A stretch of DNA of 64,000 nt from Bacillota bacterium (GTDB taxonomy: Bacteria; Bacillota; Ch66; Ch109). The DNA lies in assembly GCA_013178275.1 (NCBI GenBank), contig JABLWZ010000011.1, forward strand, positions 1-64,000, read 5' to 3'. Every line of letters begins with the position of its first letter. Position 1 is the stretch's first letter. Below the pieces are notes generated by a model, which saw only the letters and a program-made list of their open reading frames with translations, was not told where the DNA came from and ran no database searches. A program made the position numbers and the translations under genes. Positions 20,240-30,238 of this stretch are shown here, piece by piece.

Positions 20240-21481
20240 ATGAGCAACAGTGTTTTTAGAAAAGTATCCTTAGAGAGATTGTCTTCTCCTGAGCAACTGG
20301 ACAAGCTGCTGAAAATCACCTCGCCCAGAGGGTGGATAGCCCTGAGCACCATTATAGTGATTATCGGCACAGCCATTATCTGGGGATACTTTGGCTCCAT
20401 CCCGGTAAAAGTAGATACCTCAGGGATACTGATCAGCAGCGGCGGCACGGTGACGGTTTACTCGTCCACGGCCGGAACGGTAAGCGATATCCGGGTAAAG
20501 AACGGTAACAACCTGAAAAAAGGTGATATCATAGCCATTATCGGCGAAAACACCCTCTCGGACGAGATAGAAGACCTCAACGAACTGATCGCGGTTTTGA
20601 GCAGTCTGGAGCCAGGTACCCACTGGGGAAGCATTACCCTTCCCTCCGGGCTGGAGGAAATACAAACGCTGGGACTGCAGGTCCAGAGCCAGATCGAGGT
20701 CGTGGCAACCGCAGAACAAAATATGATAGCGGCGCAAAAGAAATATGAACCCTACCAGGACCTTTACGAGGCGGGGGCGGTTTCTCAGGCCGAGTTGGAT
20801 AATCAGCGCAATATATACAACAGCTCCCGGGACGATTACGAACAGCGGGCTTTAGAGCTGAACCAGCTTACAGCCAAGTTTCAGTCTCTTAAACAGACCG
20901 ATCTGAAGAAATATAGAGAAGCGCTGGAAAAGAAGCAGGAGTCGCTGCTGAATGATTATTTAATCATATCCCCGGAAGACGGTAAGGTCATGAATGTCGC
21001 GGTTCAGCAAGGAAGCGTGGTGGCAGCGGGAACCAGGATCGCTACTGTGGCCAAGATGGGTTCCGGCGTAAAAGCCCTGGAGGCGATAATCTACGTACCG
21101 GTATCAGATGGGAAAAAGATCAAGGAAGGGATGGAAGTGAAGATCTATCCTTCTACTATAACCAAAGAGGAATATGGGCACATGAAGGGCACTGTCAGCG
21201 AAGTCCCGCAGTACCCGGTAACCAGCGAGACAGTGATGTCCACCCTGGGTAACGAGGCATTGGCTGAAACCCTTACCCAAAAAGGAGCGCCGCTTGAAGT
21301 AAGGGTCGATATGGTGACAGACAGCGCTACTGTGAGCGGTTTTGCCTGGTCCAGCCAGAAAGGAGCAGGCCTTAATGTAGAAAACGGGACTCTATGTTCC
21401 GCCTCGGTGGTGGTTGACTCGCAGAGACCGATCAGCCTGGTTATTCCTCTTCTAAAAGAGAAGTATCTTCCGATTGAATAG
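20240..21481 (+). CDS. HlyD-like NHLM-type secretion (membrane fusion) protein
   Basis: Single N-terminal TM, biotinyl-lipoyl-like GTVSDIRVKNGNNLKKGDIIAII, coiled coil, position between two ABC genes. Confidence 0.88.
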   Translation: MSNSVFRKVSLERLSSPEQLDKLLKITSPRGWIALSTIIVIIGTAIIWGYFGSIPVKVDTSGILISSGGTVTVYSSTAGTVSDIRVKNGNNLKKGDIIAIIGENTLSDEIEDLNELIAVLSSLEPGTHWGSITLPSGLEEIQTLGLQVQSQIEVVATAEQNMIAAQKKYEPYQDLYEAGAVSQAELDNQRNIYNSSRDDYEQRALELNQLTAKFQSLKQTDLKKYREALEKKQESLLNDYLIISPEDGKVMNVAVQQGSVVAAGTRIATVAKMGSGVKALEAIIYVPVSDGKKIKEGMEVKIYPSTITKEEYGHMKGTVSEVPQYPVTSETVMSTLGNEALAETLTQKGAPLEVRVDMVTDSATVSGFAWSSQKGAGLNVENGTLCSASVVVDSQRPISLVIPLLKEKYLPIE

Positions 21482-21498
21482 AGGAGGAGACTTTATTC

Positions 21499-23667
21499 GT
21501 GGGTAAAATACCGGTGAGAAATTATGTCAAGGTCCCCACGGTTCTGCAGATGGAAGCTACCGAATGCGGAGCCGCGAGCCTGGCGATGATCCTGGCCAGC
21601 TACCAGGCCTTTATCCCCCTGGAAGAGATGCGCCTGGCCTGCGGCATCAGCCGGGACGGCAGTAAGGCCAGCAATATCGTCAAGGCCGCCCGAAGGTACG
21701 GAATGGTCGCCAAAGGTTTCCGCAAGGAAACCGAGGACCTGCTCAAGTTGAAAATGCCAGTGATTATCCACTGGAATTTCAACCATTTTCTGGTTCTGGA
21801 AGGCTTTAAAAAAGGCAGAGCCTACTTGAACGACCCGGCTTCCGGTAAACGCAACGTCAGCTATGAAGAACTGGACATGGCTTTTACCGGGGTCGTACTG
21901 ACTTTTGAAAAAGGTCCGGATTTTAAGCCGCAGGGCCAGGCCAAAAAGACCTGGCGCTCTCTGTTCAATCGGCTGGAAGGTTCCGGACTGGCCTTACCCT
22001 ACGTGTATTTGGTGGGTTTGTTTTTAGTCATACCGGGGCTGGTCATACCCACCTTTTCGAAAATATTTATCGACGATATCCTGATCGGCGGCAAAGAGAC
22101 CTGGCTGCGGGCCCTGATATGGGGAATCGTCATCACCGGCCTGATTCAGCTCGGATTATCCTGGCTTCAGAACTACTACCTGTTAAAGCTGCAGACCCGG
22201 ATAGCGATAACGTCAGCGGGAAAATTTCTCTGGCATGTTCTCCGCCTGCCCGTCCAGTTTTTCTCCCAGCGGTATGCGGGAGACATCAGCGCGAGGATGC
22301 AGAGCAACGATAGAGTGGCCCAGTTCCTGTCCAACCAGGTGGCTTCCACCTTCATCAACTGTACCATGATGGTGTTTTATTTTTTGGTTATGCTTACTTA
22401 CAGCGTAAAACTGACCCTTATTCCTTTACTGGTAGTCATCCTGAATATCGCCTATTTAAAATACGTCTCCAGCCAGCGGGTGGATGCCAACAGCAAATTG
22501 CATCAGGATCAGGGCAAGATGATCGGAACGGCCATGGGCGGCCTGCAGATAATCGAAACCCTGAAGGCCTCCGGCTCGGAAGGAGATTTCTTCAGCCGGA
22601 TCGCCGGTTATGAGGCTAAAAGCATTGCGCAGCAGCAGACCATCGGCGTGTCCACCAATTACCTCAATACGGTGCCGGTCCTGCTGACCGCCTTATCCGA
22701 CGCCCTGGTCCTGATACTCGGCGGCTTTGAGGTCATGGCGGGGGTGATTACGGTCGGTAGCCTGATCGCTTTTCGCACCCTGATGACCAGTTTTATCAGC
22801 CCGGTTACGACTTTAATGCAGATTGGCTCTCAGTATCAGGAAATGACTGCTGACATGAACCGCCTGGATGATGTGCTCAATTATAAACCGGACCCCATCT
22901 TCCAGGAGTCAGCCGCGGCTGTCGACAGCAGCGAGGGGCATGAAAAACTGCAGGGAACGGTGGAAATCAAAGATCTGGCCTTTGGCTACAGCGTTTTGGA
23001 ACCGCCCTTGATTGAAAATTTCAGTCTTTATCTGGAACCGGGCCGGCGGGTGGCCCTGGTGGGCGGCTCCGGCAGCGGCAAATCGACGATCGCCAAACTG
23101 ATCAGCGGCGTTTACGAACCATGGAGCGGCGAAATACTGCTGGACGGCAAGAAGCTGAGAGAATGGCCTCGCCGGGTTTTGAACAATTCTGTCGCGATGG
23201 TGGACCAGGATATCCGGATGTTCGCTGATTCCGTCAGGCACAACCTGACCCTGTGGAACACCGCCATACCCGAAGAAGACCTGCTCAAAGCCACTGTGGA
23301 CGCCGAGATATACGACGTGATTACCGAAAAAGCCGGGGGTTTTAATTATGACCTTAAGGAAGGCGGCAGCAATTTTAGCGGCGGGCAGAGACAGAGGCTG
23401 GAGATCGCCAGGGCGCTGGTCAACCGGCCTTCCATCTTAATCATGGATGAAGCCACCAGCGCCCTGGATCCATTAACCGAAAAGATCATTGATGATAATA
23501 TTCGCCGCCGGGGCTGCAGCTGTATAATTGTCGCCCATCGTTTGAGCACCATCCGCGATTGTGATGAGATCATCGTCCTCCATCGCGGCAAAATTGTCCA
23601 GAGAGGCACGCACGAGGAATTAAAGGATACAGATGGCCTTTACGCCGACTTGATAAAGAATGAATAG
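21499..23667 (+). CDS. NHLM-type ABC transporter with N-terminal C39 peptidase domain
   Basis: VPTVLQMEATECGAASLAMILASY (C39 Cys), HWNFNHFLVLEGF (His), Walker A GGSGSGKST, FSGGQRQR signature. Confidence 0.95.
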   Translation: MGKIPVRNYVKVPTVLQMEATECGAASLAMILASYQAFIPLEEMRLACGISRDGSKASNIVKAARRYGMVAKGFRKETEDLLKLKMPVIIHWNFNHFLVLEGFKKGRAYLNDPASGKRNVSYEELDMAFTGVVLTFEKGPDFKPQGQAKKTWRSLFNRLEGSGLALPYVYLVGLFLVIPGLVIPTFSKIFIDDILIGGKETWLRALIWGIVITGLIQLGLSWLQNYYLLKLQTRIAITSAGKFLWHVLRLPVQFFSQRYAGDISARMQSNDRVAQFLSNQVASTFINCTMMVFYFLVMLTYSVKLTLIPLLVVILNIAYLKYVSSQRVDANSKLHQDQGKMIGTAMGGLQIIETLKASGSEGDFFSRIAGYEAKSIAQQQTIGVSTNYLNTVPVLLTALSDALVLILGGFEVMAGVITVGSLIAFRTLMTSFISPVTTLMQIGSQYQEMTADMNRLDDVLNYKPDPIFQESAAAVDSSEGHEKLQGTVEIKDLAFGYSVLEPPLIENFSLYLEPGRRVALVGGSGSGKSTIAKLISGVYEPWSGEILLDGKKLREWPRRVLNNSVAMVDQDIRMFADSVRHNLTLWNTAIPEEDLLKATVDAEIYDVITEKAGGFNYDLKEGGSNFSGGQRQRLEIARALVNRPSILIMDEATSALDPLTEKIIDDNIRRRGCSCIIVAHRLSTIRDCDEIIVLHRGKIVQRGTHEELKDTDGLYADLIKNE

Positions 23668-23800
23668 GTTTAAATACTGGGGACCGTGGGGTTCGACACG
23701 GCACGGTCCGTCTCCACCGGCTGCTTCTTTTCCGTAGATACTGTGGCAGCAGTTCTCCCAAATGTGGAAGTATCCTAAGTATCTCGTGGGTATTAACCTA

Positions 23801-23842
23801 AAGAAGGCTCCAAGCAAAAACTGCTTGGAGCCTTCTTTTTAC
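23801..23842 (+). terminator. Strong Rho-independent terminator ending the RiPP cluster
   Basis: AAGAAGGCTCCAAGCA-aaaac-TGCTTGGAGCCTTCTT + T-run; perfect 16-bp stem. Confidence 0.9.
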
Positions 23843-24196
23843 CTTTAACGGTCGACCATGATTATTAATTGTCAATCATTGTAACAGCAAACAAGGCATT
23901 ATTGAGATTGTTCATTGTTCACAAAACGACCGAACAATATTTGTTTTTGTTGTCAATTGTGGAAGGGCCTTTCAGTGCTTACATTTAGTGGTATAAGGTT
24001 GGCTGCTGCAAATAAAGACTGATATGAGCAATAAACAAGAAAAACTTTAAAAGGGGGCTTTAGATGGTAAAAGGTCAAAATTAAAGAACTCAGTGAAATA
24101 GAAAATAAGAGGAGTCTTACCGAGAATGCTGCCATTGGGGTTAAGTTTTCAAACCATCCGATTATGTAATTAGTGAAGCAAGGAGGACCTAAAAAC

Positions 24197-25375
24197 ATGG
24201 CAATCAGTTTTGAACTTTCAGACGAACAAAAAATGTTACAGGATATGGTTTATAAATGGGCTGTAAACTGGCTGGAACCCCAAATGGAACATGCCGACGA
24301 GGAGGACCATTATCCAGAGGGGTTCTTCCAGGAAACTGCTAAGCTCGGGCTGAACGGTCTATGTATTCCTGAAGAGTACGGCGGGGCGGGACAAGGCTAT
24401 ACCGAGGCGCTGCTTACTGCATTGGAACTTGCCCGCGTTTCAAATGCGCTGGCCATGTCGTGGGGAGCACACCTCGTCCTCTGTGTGGACAACATCAGGC
24501 GCAACGCGAATGAAGTTTTGAAGCAGAAATACCTGCCACCCCTTTGCGACGGCCGCGCGATCGGCTGCTTGGGGATTACCGAGGCCAACGCGGGTTCCGA
24601 CGCGATGTCCATGCGGACTACCGCGAAGCTGACCGGGGAGAACTGGATCGTAAACGGCAACAAGATATTTATCACCAACGCCCCGATCGGCCAGGTCCTG
24701 CTGTTTTACTGCAAGACCGCTCCTGAACTTGGTCCCAAAGGTATAAGTGCCTTGGTGGTAGATATCGATCCGAAACCGGAAGGATATTCCTGTAACAAGA
24801 TCCGTAAATTCGGCATGAGGACTTCCCCTACTGGCGAACTAGGTTTCAACGATATGAAGGTCCCAAAAGACAACCTGATTGGCGAACTGAATAAAGGGGT
24901 TGCTATCCTGACGGGAGGGTTGACCACCGAAAGGATTACCCTCTCCGGCTGTGCGCTGGGTTCTGCCAAAGCGGCTATCGATCTCTCTGCCAAGTATGCG
25001 AAAGAGCGCATACAGTTTGGCAAACCGATCGCTGAGCAGGGACAGATACAAGCGAAACTGGCGAATATGTACTGCCGGTATGAGACCGGCCGCCTGCTGG
25101 CATTATCGGCTGCGGCTTACGTTGATACTCTTACCGACAAGCGTGGCGGCAAGGGGACTGACCTGGACATGATGGCTGCCGCCTCCCTGCTGTACTGTGG
25201 AGAAATCGGAACCCAGAACTGTCTGGATGGCGTGCAGATTCACGGGGGGTACGGTTACTGCTTAGAGTACCCGATTCAGCGGCACTTCAGAGACTCCAAG
25301 CTCTGGGAGATCGGCGCCGGCACTTCTGAAGTTCGCCGCATGATTATAGCTCGCGAGCTTCTGAGGAAGTATTAA
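24197..25375 (+). CDS. Acyl-CoA dehydrogenase
   Basis: GCLGITEANAGSDAMSMRTTAKL, RIQFGKPIAEQGQIQ, QIHGGYGYCLEYPIQRHFRDSKLWEIGAGTSEVRRMIIAREL. Confidence 0.95.
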   Translation: MAISFELSDEQKMLQDMVYKWAVNWLEPQMEHADEEDHYPEGFFQETAKLGLNGLCIPEEYGGAGQGYTEALLTALELARVSNALAMSWGAHLVLCVDNIRRNANEVLKQKYLPPLCDGRAIGCLGITEANAGSDAMSMRTTAKLTGENWIVNGNKIFITNAPIGQVLLFYCKTAPELGPKGISALVVDIDPKPEGYSCNKIRKFGMRTSPTGELGFNDMKVPKDNLIGELNKGVAILTGGLTTERITLSGCALGSAKAAIDLSAKYAKERIQFGKPIAEQGQIQAKLANMYCRYETGRLLALSAAAYVDTLTDKRGGKGTDLDMMAAASLLYCGEIGTQNCLDGVQIHGGYGYCLEYPIQRHFRDSKLWEIGAGTSEVRRMIIARELLRKY

Positions 25376-25471
25376 TTTGGTTACATAAAATTAAGTGCCT
25401 CAGTAGCGCCTATTGATACTCCACGCGAGACCGTGGATATGTAAAACCGTATTCACAACCAAACCGCCTAG

Positions 25472-25566
25472 GTGGTCCGGAGACATATAGTCGTCGCTAA
25501 TGATAGTTCTGTACGAAGAGAAAAAACCACAACAAATCTACAATAAAGCGACGGTCTCCGGACCAC
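25472..25566. repeat. Long inverted repeat / structured leader upstream of the chemoreceptor-like gene
   Basis: Perfect 13-bp arms GTGGTCCGGAGAC / GTCTCCGGACCAC plus inner 7-bp arms CGTCGCT / AGCGACG. Confidence 0.75.
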
Positions 25567-25594
25567 AGCACCGGTAAAAGCGAGGGGGCATGAG

Positions 25595-26731
25595 ATGGAT
25601 AGGCTTATAGAGTGCTTCCAAACCATGGCTGAATTTTTGGTACAGACCTACGAACTCGATTGTGCTTATTTTACTACTGATTTAGTGAAGTATACCTTCG
25701 TCCGGGATCGAGGGCTCAACCTTCCAGGAGTAAAGGCCGGTGAACGCCTGTCAGAGGACGGGTTTGCCCAGAAATGCATTCGGGACAAGCAACCAGTAAC
25801 CGGCACTCTGCCTAAGAACCTTTACGGCAAAAGGATTAAAGTATGGGTGAGGCCGGTTTTAGAGGGTGGAGAAGTAATCGGCTGCTGTGGTGTGATGGTA
25901 CATAAACAGCACAGAGTGACTCAGGCTTTTCCGGATATAGCTGAGCCACTGGCCAATTCGTTCCCGGATGGCGCCTTGGTGAACATCTGTGATCAGGAAA
26001 GGGTATTAATGCGTCAGGCTTCGGATAAGTTCGATATGCCAGAGGTACAGGTCGGCACCGTTCTTAGTGACAGCGGCTTGGCAAGGCATGCCATGAGAAG
26101 CCATCAGGTTATGGTTAAGGATATTGACGCTGAGGTTTATGGTATAGCATGCCGGTGTATCAGCATTCCTCTTTATGATCCGGATGATAAGTATATAGTC
26201 GGGACGTTTGATATTAATCTATCCCGGCAAATGGCGGTTGAACTGCGAGGGATGGCGGTTAAGCTTTCTGCAAATATCCAGGAGATAGCCTCGGTAATGG
26301 AAGAGGTCGCTGCTTCGGCGGGCGAGGTATCCATAAACGAGAGTCGTCTCGCAGACCAGGTGGAAGAAGTCGCTTTGATTTCGTCGGAAATTAACGAGGT
26401 CTTAGATTTCATCAAGAACGTGGCGGATCAGACCAAGATGCTGGGGCTTAACGCCGCTATCGAGGCTGCCCGGGTGGGAGAACACGGCCGGGGATTTGGC
26501 GTGGTAGCCGAAGAGATAAGGAAGCTTTCTGATCAGTCAAAAGAAACGGCTGATCGGATTCGTAATCTTATCAGAGCAATAGACAACAAGATTGAACTAA
26601 TCAGACAGACCTCAGAAGGCACCCTCAAGCAGGGCCAGGAGCAGGCAGCGGCTACCGAGGAAGTCACCGCTTCGGTGATGGAGATGGCCCAGATGGCGGA
26701 AAAACTGGCGGAAACCGCACAGCTGCTTTGA
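25595..26731 (+). CDS. Soluble methyl-accepting chemotaxis-like protein with N-terminal sensor domain
   Basis: MCP hairpin tip [47 protein letters not shown]; no TM segment seen. Confidence 0.9.
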   Translation: MDRLIECFQTMAEFLVQTYELDCAYFTTDLVKYTFVRDRGLNLPGVKAGERLSEDGFAQKCIRDKQPVTGTLPKNLYGKRIKVWVRPVLEGGEVIGCCGVMVHKQHRVTQAFPDIAEPLANSFPDGALVNICDQERVLMRQASDKFDMPEVQVGTVLSDSGLARHAMRSHQVMVKDIDAEVYGIACRCISIPLYDPDDKYIVGTFDINLSRQMAVELRGMAVKLSANIQEIASVMEEVAASAGEVSINESRLADQVEEVALISSEINEVLDFIKNVADQTKMLGLNAAIEAARVGEHGRGFGVVAEEIRKLSDQSKETADRIRNLIRAIDNKIELIRQTSEGTLKQGQEQAAATEEVTASVMEMAQMAEKLAETAQLL

Positions 26732-26739
26732 TTTGCATA

Positions 26740-26832
26740 ATCGGAAAGTATATACCAATACTTTCCGATTCTCGTAAGTGCAACTAAGGCTCTCGCCTTC
26801 GTCAAAGGACTTGGCGATAACCAAGTTTTTCT
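26740..26832 (+). repeat. Interspersed ~95-bp structured repeat, copy 1
   Basis: TCGGAAAGTATataccaATACTTTCCGA hairpin + ctcgccttcg..a.agg.cttggcgata.ccaagtttt; matches 28391-28489. Confidence 0.8.
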
Positions 26833-26882
26833 TTACAGTTCTAAAGATATAATTTGATACAGATTATTTGGAGGTGTAACCA

Positions 26883-28223
26883 ATGTCATATGTTGACGAA
26901 TACCGTTCAAAGCTGGTCAGTGCGGAAGCAGCGGTGAAGATCGTTAAAGACGGTGACTGGGTCGACTGGGGGTTGGGGCTTACCAACCCTTACGCTTTAG
27001 ACAAGGCCCTCGCAGCCCGCAGGGATGAGCTTAAAGACATAAAGATTCGACATACTGTAAGCATGAAAGCACATGAAATATGGAAGGCGGATCCGACTGG
27101 GGAAACCTTTAACTTTAACGTCTGGCACTTTGGTGGAGCGGACCGCCAGCAGCACGACAAGCGGAACGCCTACTATGTACCCAATCTTTTTCGCAACGAA
27201 CCGCTTTTCTACCGCAAGAGTTTATACAACGATGTGGATGTCGCTATGATCCGAGTTACACCTATGAATAAGCACGGTTACTTTAACTTTCACTGCAGTG
27301 TATCGACTATTCGCTCGACCTGCGATGTGGCCAAGAAGATCATACTGGAAGTCAACCCTAAGCTCCCATGGGCAATGGGTGGCAACGAAGAGTGCATTCA
27401 CATTTCTGAGGTAGATTACATTGTTGAGGCTGAATCTCCTTTAGAGGTAGTTCCCCCGGCACTACCCAGTGATACAGACAAGAAAATTGCCTATCTGGTA
27501 ATGGAAGAGATAGTAAATGGTTCCTGTATCCAGCTGGGAATCGGGGGTATGCCAAATGTGGTGGGGACACTGCTGGCTGAATCGGACATAAAGGACCTGG
27601 GGTGCCATACCGAGATGCTGAACGATGCATACTGCCATCTGTACGAAGCGGGTAAACTGACTAATAGATACAAGGGAATTGATGCTGGCAAGTCGGTCTA
27701 TACTTTCGCCATGGGAAGCCCTTTCTTATACGAGTGGATGGACTGTAATCCAGGCCTGGCCGCCTACCCGGTGAATTACACCAACGATCCTTATAAAATT
27801 GCATTAAACGATAACACGATAGCCATCAACAATTGTATCGAAGTGGATCTCTTCGGGCAGATTTCCTCTGAGTCTTCCGGCCCCAGGCACATCAGCGGCA
27901 CCGGCGGACAATTGGACTTTGTCACCGGCGCTTATATGTCCAAGGGAGGAAAGGCTATTATCTGCTGCACCTCCAGTTACAAAGACAAGCGGGGTACCCT
28001 GCAGTCGCGTATCGTACCAATGTTACCGCAGGGGTCCATCGTTACTGTCCCGCGCAATCAGTCCCACCTTATCGTTACCGAGTATGGAAAATGCGACCTT
28101 GCCGGTCGCTCGACCTGGGAACGCGCAGAGCGGATTATCAGCATCGCACATCCCGACCTGAGGGACGGCCTGATCAAGGAAGCAGATAAAATGAATATTT
28201 GGCGCCGGAGCAACAAATTGTAG
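26883..28223 (+). CDS. Acetyl-CoA hydrolase/transferase family protein
   Basis: [73 protein letters not shown]. Confidence 0.92.
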   Translation: MSYVDEYRSKLVSAEAAVKIVKDGDWVDWGLGLTNPYALDKALAARRDELKDIKIRHTVSMKAHEIWKADPTGETFNFNVWHFGGADRQQHDKRNAYYVPNLFRNEPLFYRKSLYNDVDVAMIRVTPMNKHGYFNFHCSVSTIRSTCDVAKKIILEVNPKLPWAMGGNEECIHISEVDYIVEAESPLEVVPPALPSDTDKKIAYLVMEEIVNGSCIQLGIGGMPNVVGTLLAESDIKDLGCHTEMLNDAYCHLYEAGKLTNRYKGIDAGKSVYTFAMGSPFLYEWMDCNPGLAAYPVNYTNDPYKIALNDNTIAINNCIEVDLFGQISSESSGPRHISGTGGQLDFVTGAYMSKGGKAIICCTSSYKDKRGTLQSRIVPMLPQGSIVTVPRNQSHLIVTEYGKCDLAGRSTWERAERIISIAHPDLRDGLIKEADKMNIWRRSNKL

Positions 28224-28344
28224 AAGAATGATTAAAGGAAACCGGAATATGAATGGTGAACCGGAAATTACTTTGAAGAAGATGATAAATTCAAATCGAG
28301 ATAGTCCGTCCCTTTTAATGTAGAACCCATAGTCATTAATCAAA

Positions 28345-28388
28345 GCGTTTTCATCAGTGTCTCGTCACTGGGGAGGCGCTTTTTTGCG
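28345..28388 (+). terminator. Terminator after acetyl-CoA hydrolase/transferase gene
   Basis: AAGCG...CAGTGtctcgtCACTG...CGCTTTTTT nested hairpin. Confidence 0.6.
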
Positions 28389-28390
28389 CT

Positions 28391-28489
28391 ATCGGAAAGT
28401 ATGTTAGGGGACTTTCCGATGCAAGCAAGTGTAACTAAGTCTCTCGCCTTCGCCAGAGGCTTGGCGATAGCCAAGTTTTCTTCGTTTCC
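28391..28489 (+). repeat. Interspersed ~95-bp structured repeat, copy 2
   Basis: ATCGGAAAGTatgttaggggACTTTCCGAT + CTCGCCTTCGCCAGAGGCTTGGCGATAGCCAAG; matches 26740-26832. Confidence 0.8.
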
Positions 28490-28729
28490 AGTTATCGAAG
28501 CCAAGAAAAACGAAAGAAATCCGCAAGAATTCTCAGGAGTTATCTTATGCATAAACGCAACGAAAGACTTTCTAGCATTTTTAACAAATATAATCTTTTC
28601 TATTTGGAACTAACGTCAATAGTGCAATCAATGACCGAGTTATATCTTTATTATAGAACATATTTTTTGGGAGGTGTTTTTTAATAAATTAAAAATAACC
28701 AGCGTTAAATATAGAAGGAGTTGACGTTA

Positions 28730-29923
28730 ATGAGTAAAGCTCTCGCGGGAGTAAGAGTTATTGATTTGACCCACGCATACAATGGTCCATTTTGCACGAT
28801 GCAGCTTGCTGATCACGGGGCTGAAGTTATTAAAGTAGAAAAACCGGGAAGCGGCGACCAGACCAGGGGGTGGGCTCCTTTTAAAGCAGGCTGCGATGAC
28901 AGCTGTTACTATGCCTTTTTAAACCGTAATAAAAAAGGTATAACACTGGATATCACCAAGCCGGAAGGCAAGGAAATATTTAAGCAGTTGGTTACAACAG
29001 CGGATGTCGTGGTGGAAAATTTCCGCTATGGGACGATGGAAAAATTGGGCCTGGGGTATGAAGAACTCAAGACGATAAACCCCCGGATAATTTTTGCTTC
29101 CAGTTCGGGATTTGGCCAGTATGGGCCGCTGAAAGAAAGGCCGGCTTATGATGTCATCGCCCAGGCGATGGGCGGAATCATGAGCGTCACTGGTGAGAGG
29201 GGCGGCCCTCCGGTCAAGGTGGGACCGGGCTTAGGCGACAACTTTACCGGTACATACTTGGCTTCAGGAATTGCGATGGCTCTGTACCACAGAGAAAAAA
29301 CCGGGGTAGGAAACCGGATAGATGTTTCTATGCAAGATGTTATCTTTTCGGCGCTGGAGACCACTCTGCCGTTTTATGATACGAACGGAGTGATTCTGGG
29401 CCGGGAAGGGAACGTCGACCCCGCAACCTCTCCTTATGATATGTATACCTGTAAAGACGGATATGTAGTGTGCGGGGCGGCAAGTGACAAGCTTTGGTCG
29501 TTATTCTGTAAAGCGATTGGCAACCAGGGACTTGAAACGGACGAGAGATTTACCACCAATGAACTCCGGGTAATAAACCGTGATCAGTTAACAGATGAGA
29601 TACATAAATGGAGCAAGGGCATAACGGTTGCCGAAGCGGAAGCGGCATTAATGGGTCATGGTGTACCCTGCGGGCCGATATACAATGTGGAAGAGATCGT
29701 AAACCATCCCCATACCAAAGCCCGTGAAATGGTAGTAGAAGTGAATCACCCGACCATTGGAAAGATGAGGATCCAGGGTGTGACTGTCAAGCTCTATGAA
29801 TCGCCGGGTTCTGTGGATGCTCCGGCTCCTTTGCTCGGTCAGCACACGGAAGAGGTGTTAAAAGCGGAAATAGGGCTCAGCGACGAAGAGATCAGGAAGT
29901 ATAAAGAGATGAATATAATTTAG
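28730..29923 (+). CDS. CaiB/BaiF family CoA transferase
   Basis: AGVRVIDLTHAYNGPFCTMQLADHGAEVIKVEKPGSGDQTRGW, LNRNKKGITLDITKPEGKEIF. Confidence 0.95.
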   Translation: MSKALAGVRVIDLTHAYNGPFCTMQLADHGAEVIKVEKPGSGDQTRGWAPFKAGCDDSCYYAFLNRNKKGITLDITKPEGKEIFKQLVTTADVVVENFRYGTMEKLGLGYEELKTINPRIIFASSSGFGQYGPLKERPAYDVIAQAMGGIMSVTGERGGPPVKVGPGLGDNFTGTYLASGIAMALYHREKTGVGNRIDVSMQDVIFSALETTLPFYDTNGVILGREGNVDPATSPYDMYTCKDGYVVCGAASDKLWSLFCKAIGNQGLETDERFTTNELRVINRDQLTDEIHKWSKGITVAEAEAALMGHGVPCGPIYNVEEIVNHPHTKAREMVVEVNHPTIGKMRIQGVTVKLYESPGSVDAPAPLLGQHTEEVLKAEIGLSDEEIRKYKEMNII

Positions 29924-29938
29924 GCACCTTCACACCTA

Positions 29939-29966
29939 GGCTGGTTTCAAACCGGCCTTTCTTTTG
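29939..29966 (+). terminator. Rho-independent terminator
   Basis: AGGCtGGTTTcAAACCgGCCT followed by ttctttt. Confidence 0.65.
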
Positions 29967-30238
29967 TCCACATTATAAGTAATAAGGGATTACTTTGATT
30001 GTCAAATATGACAAAAAACAGGGAGTGCATTTAGCCATTATGGCTGTCGAAAACCTCTTCTTAATCCAGTAGTTTTTAATTAAAAGCCACATAATAAAGG
30101 AGGAATGCCATGAAATATACGTGCGAATTGTAGCAACCATATAATAATGCTACAGAATGTAAGAATTATTGTTGTAATTCTTCAAAGGCTGGCTCAAATT
30201 TAATATTAAGTACAGCCTGAGATTAGGAGGGAAAGCTT

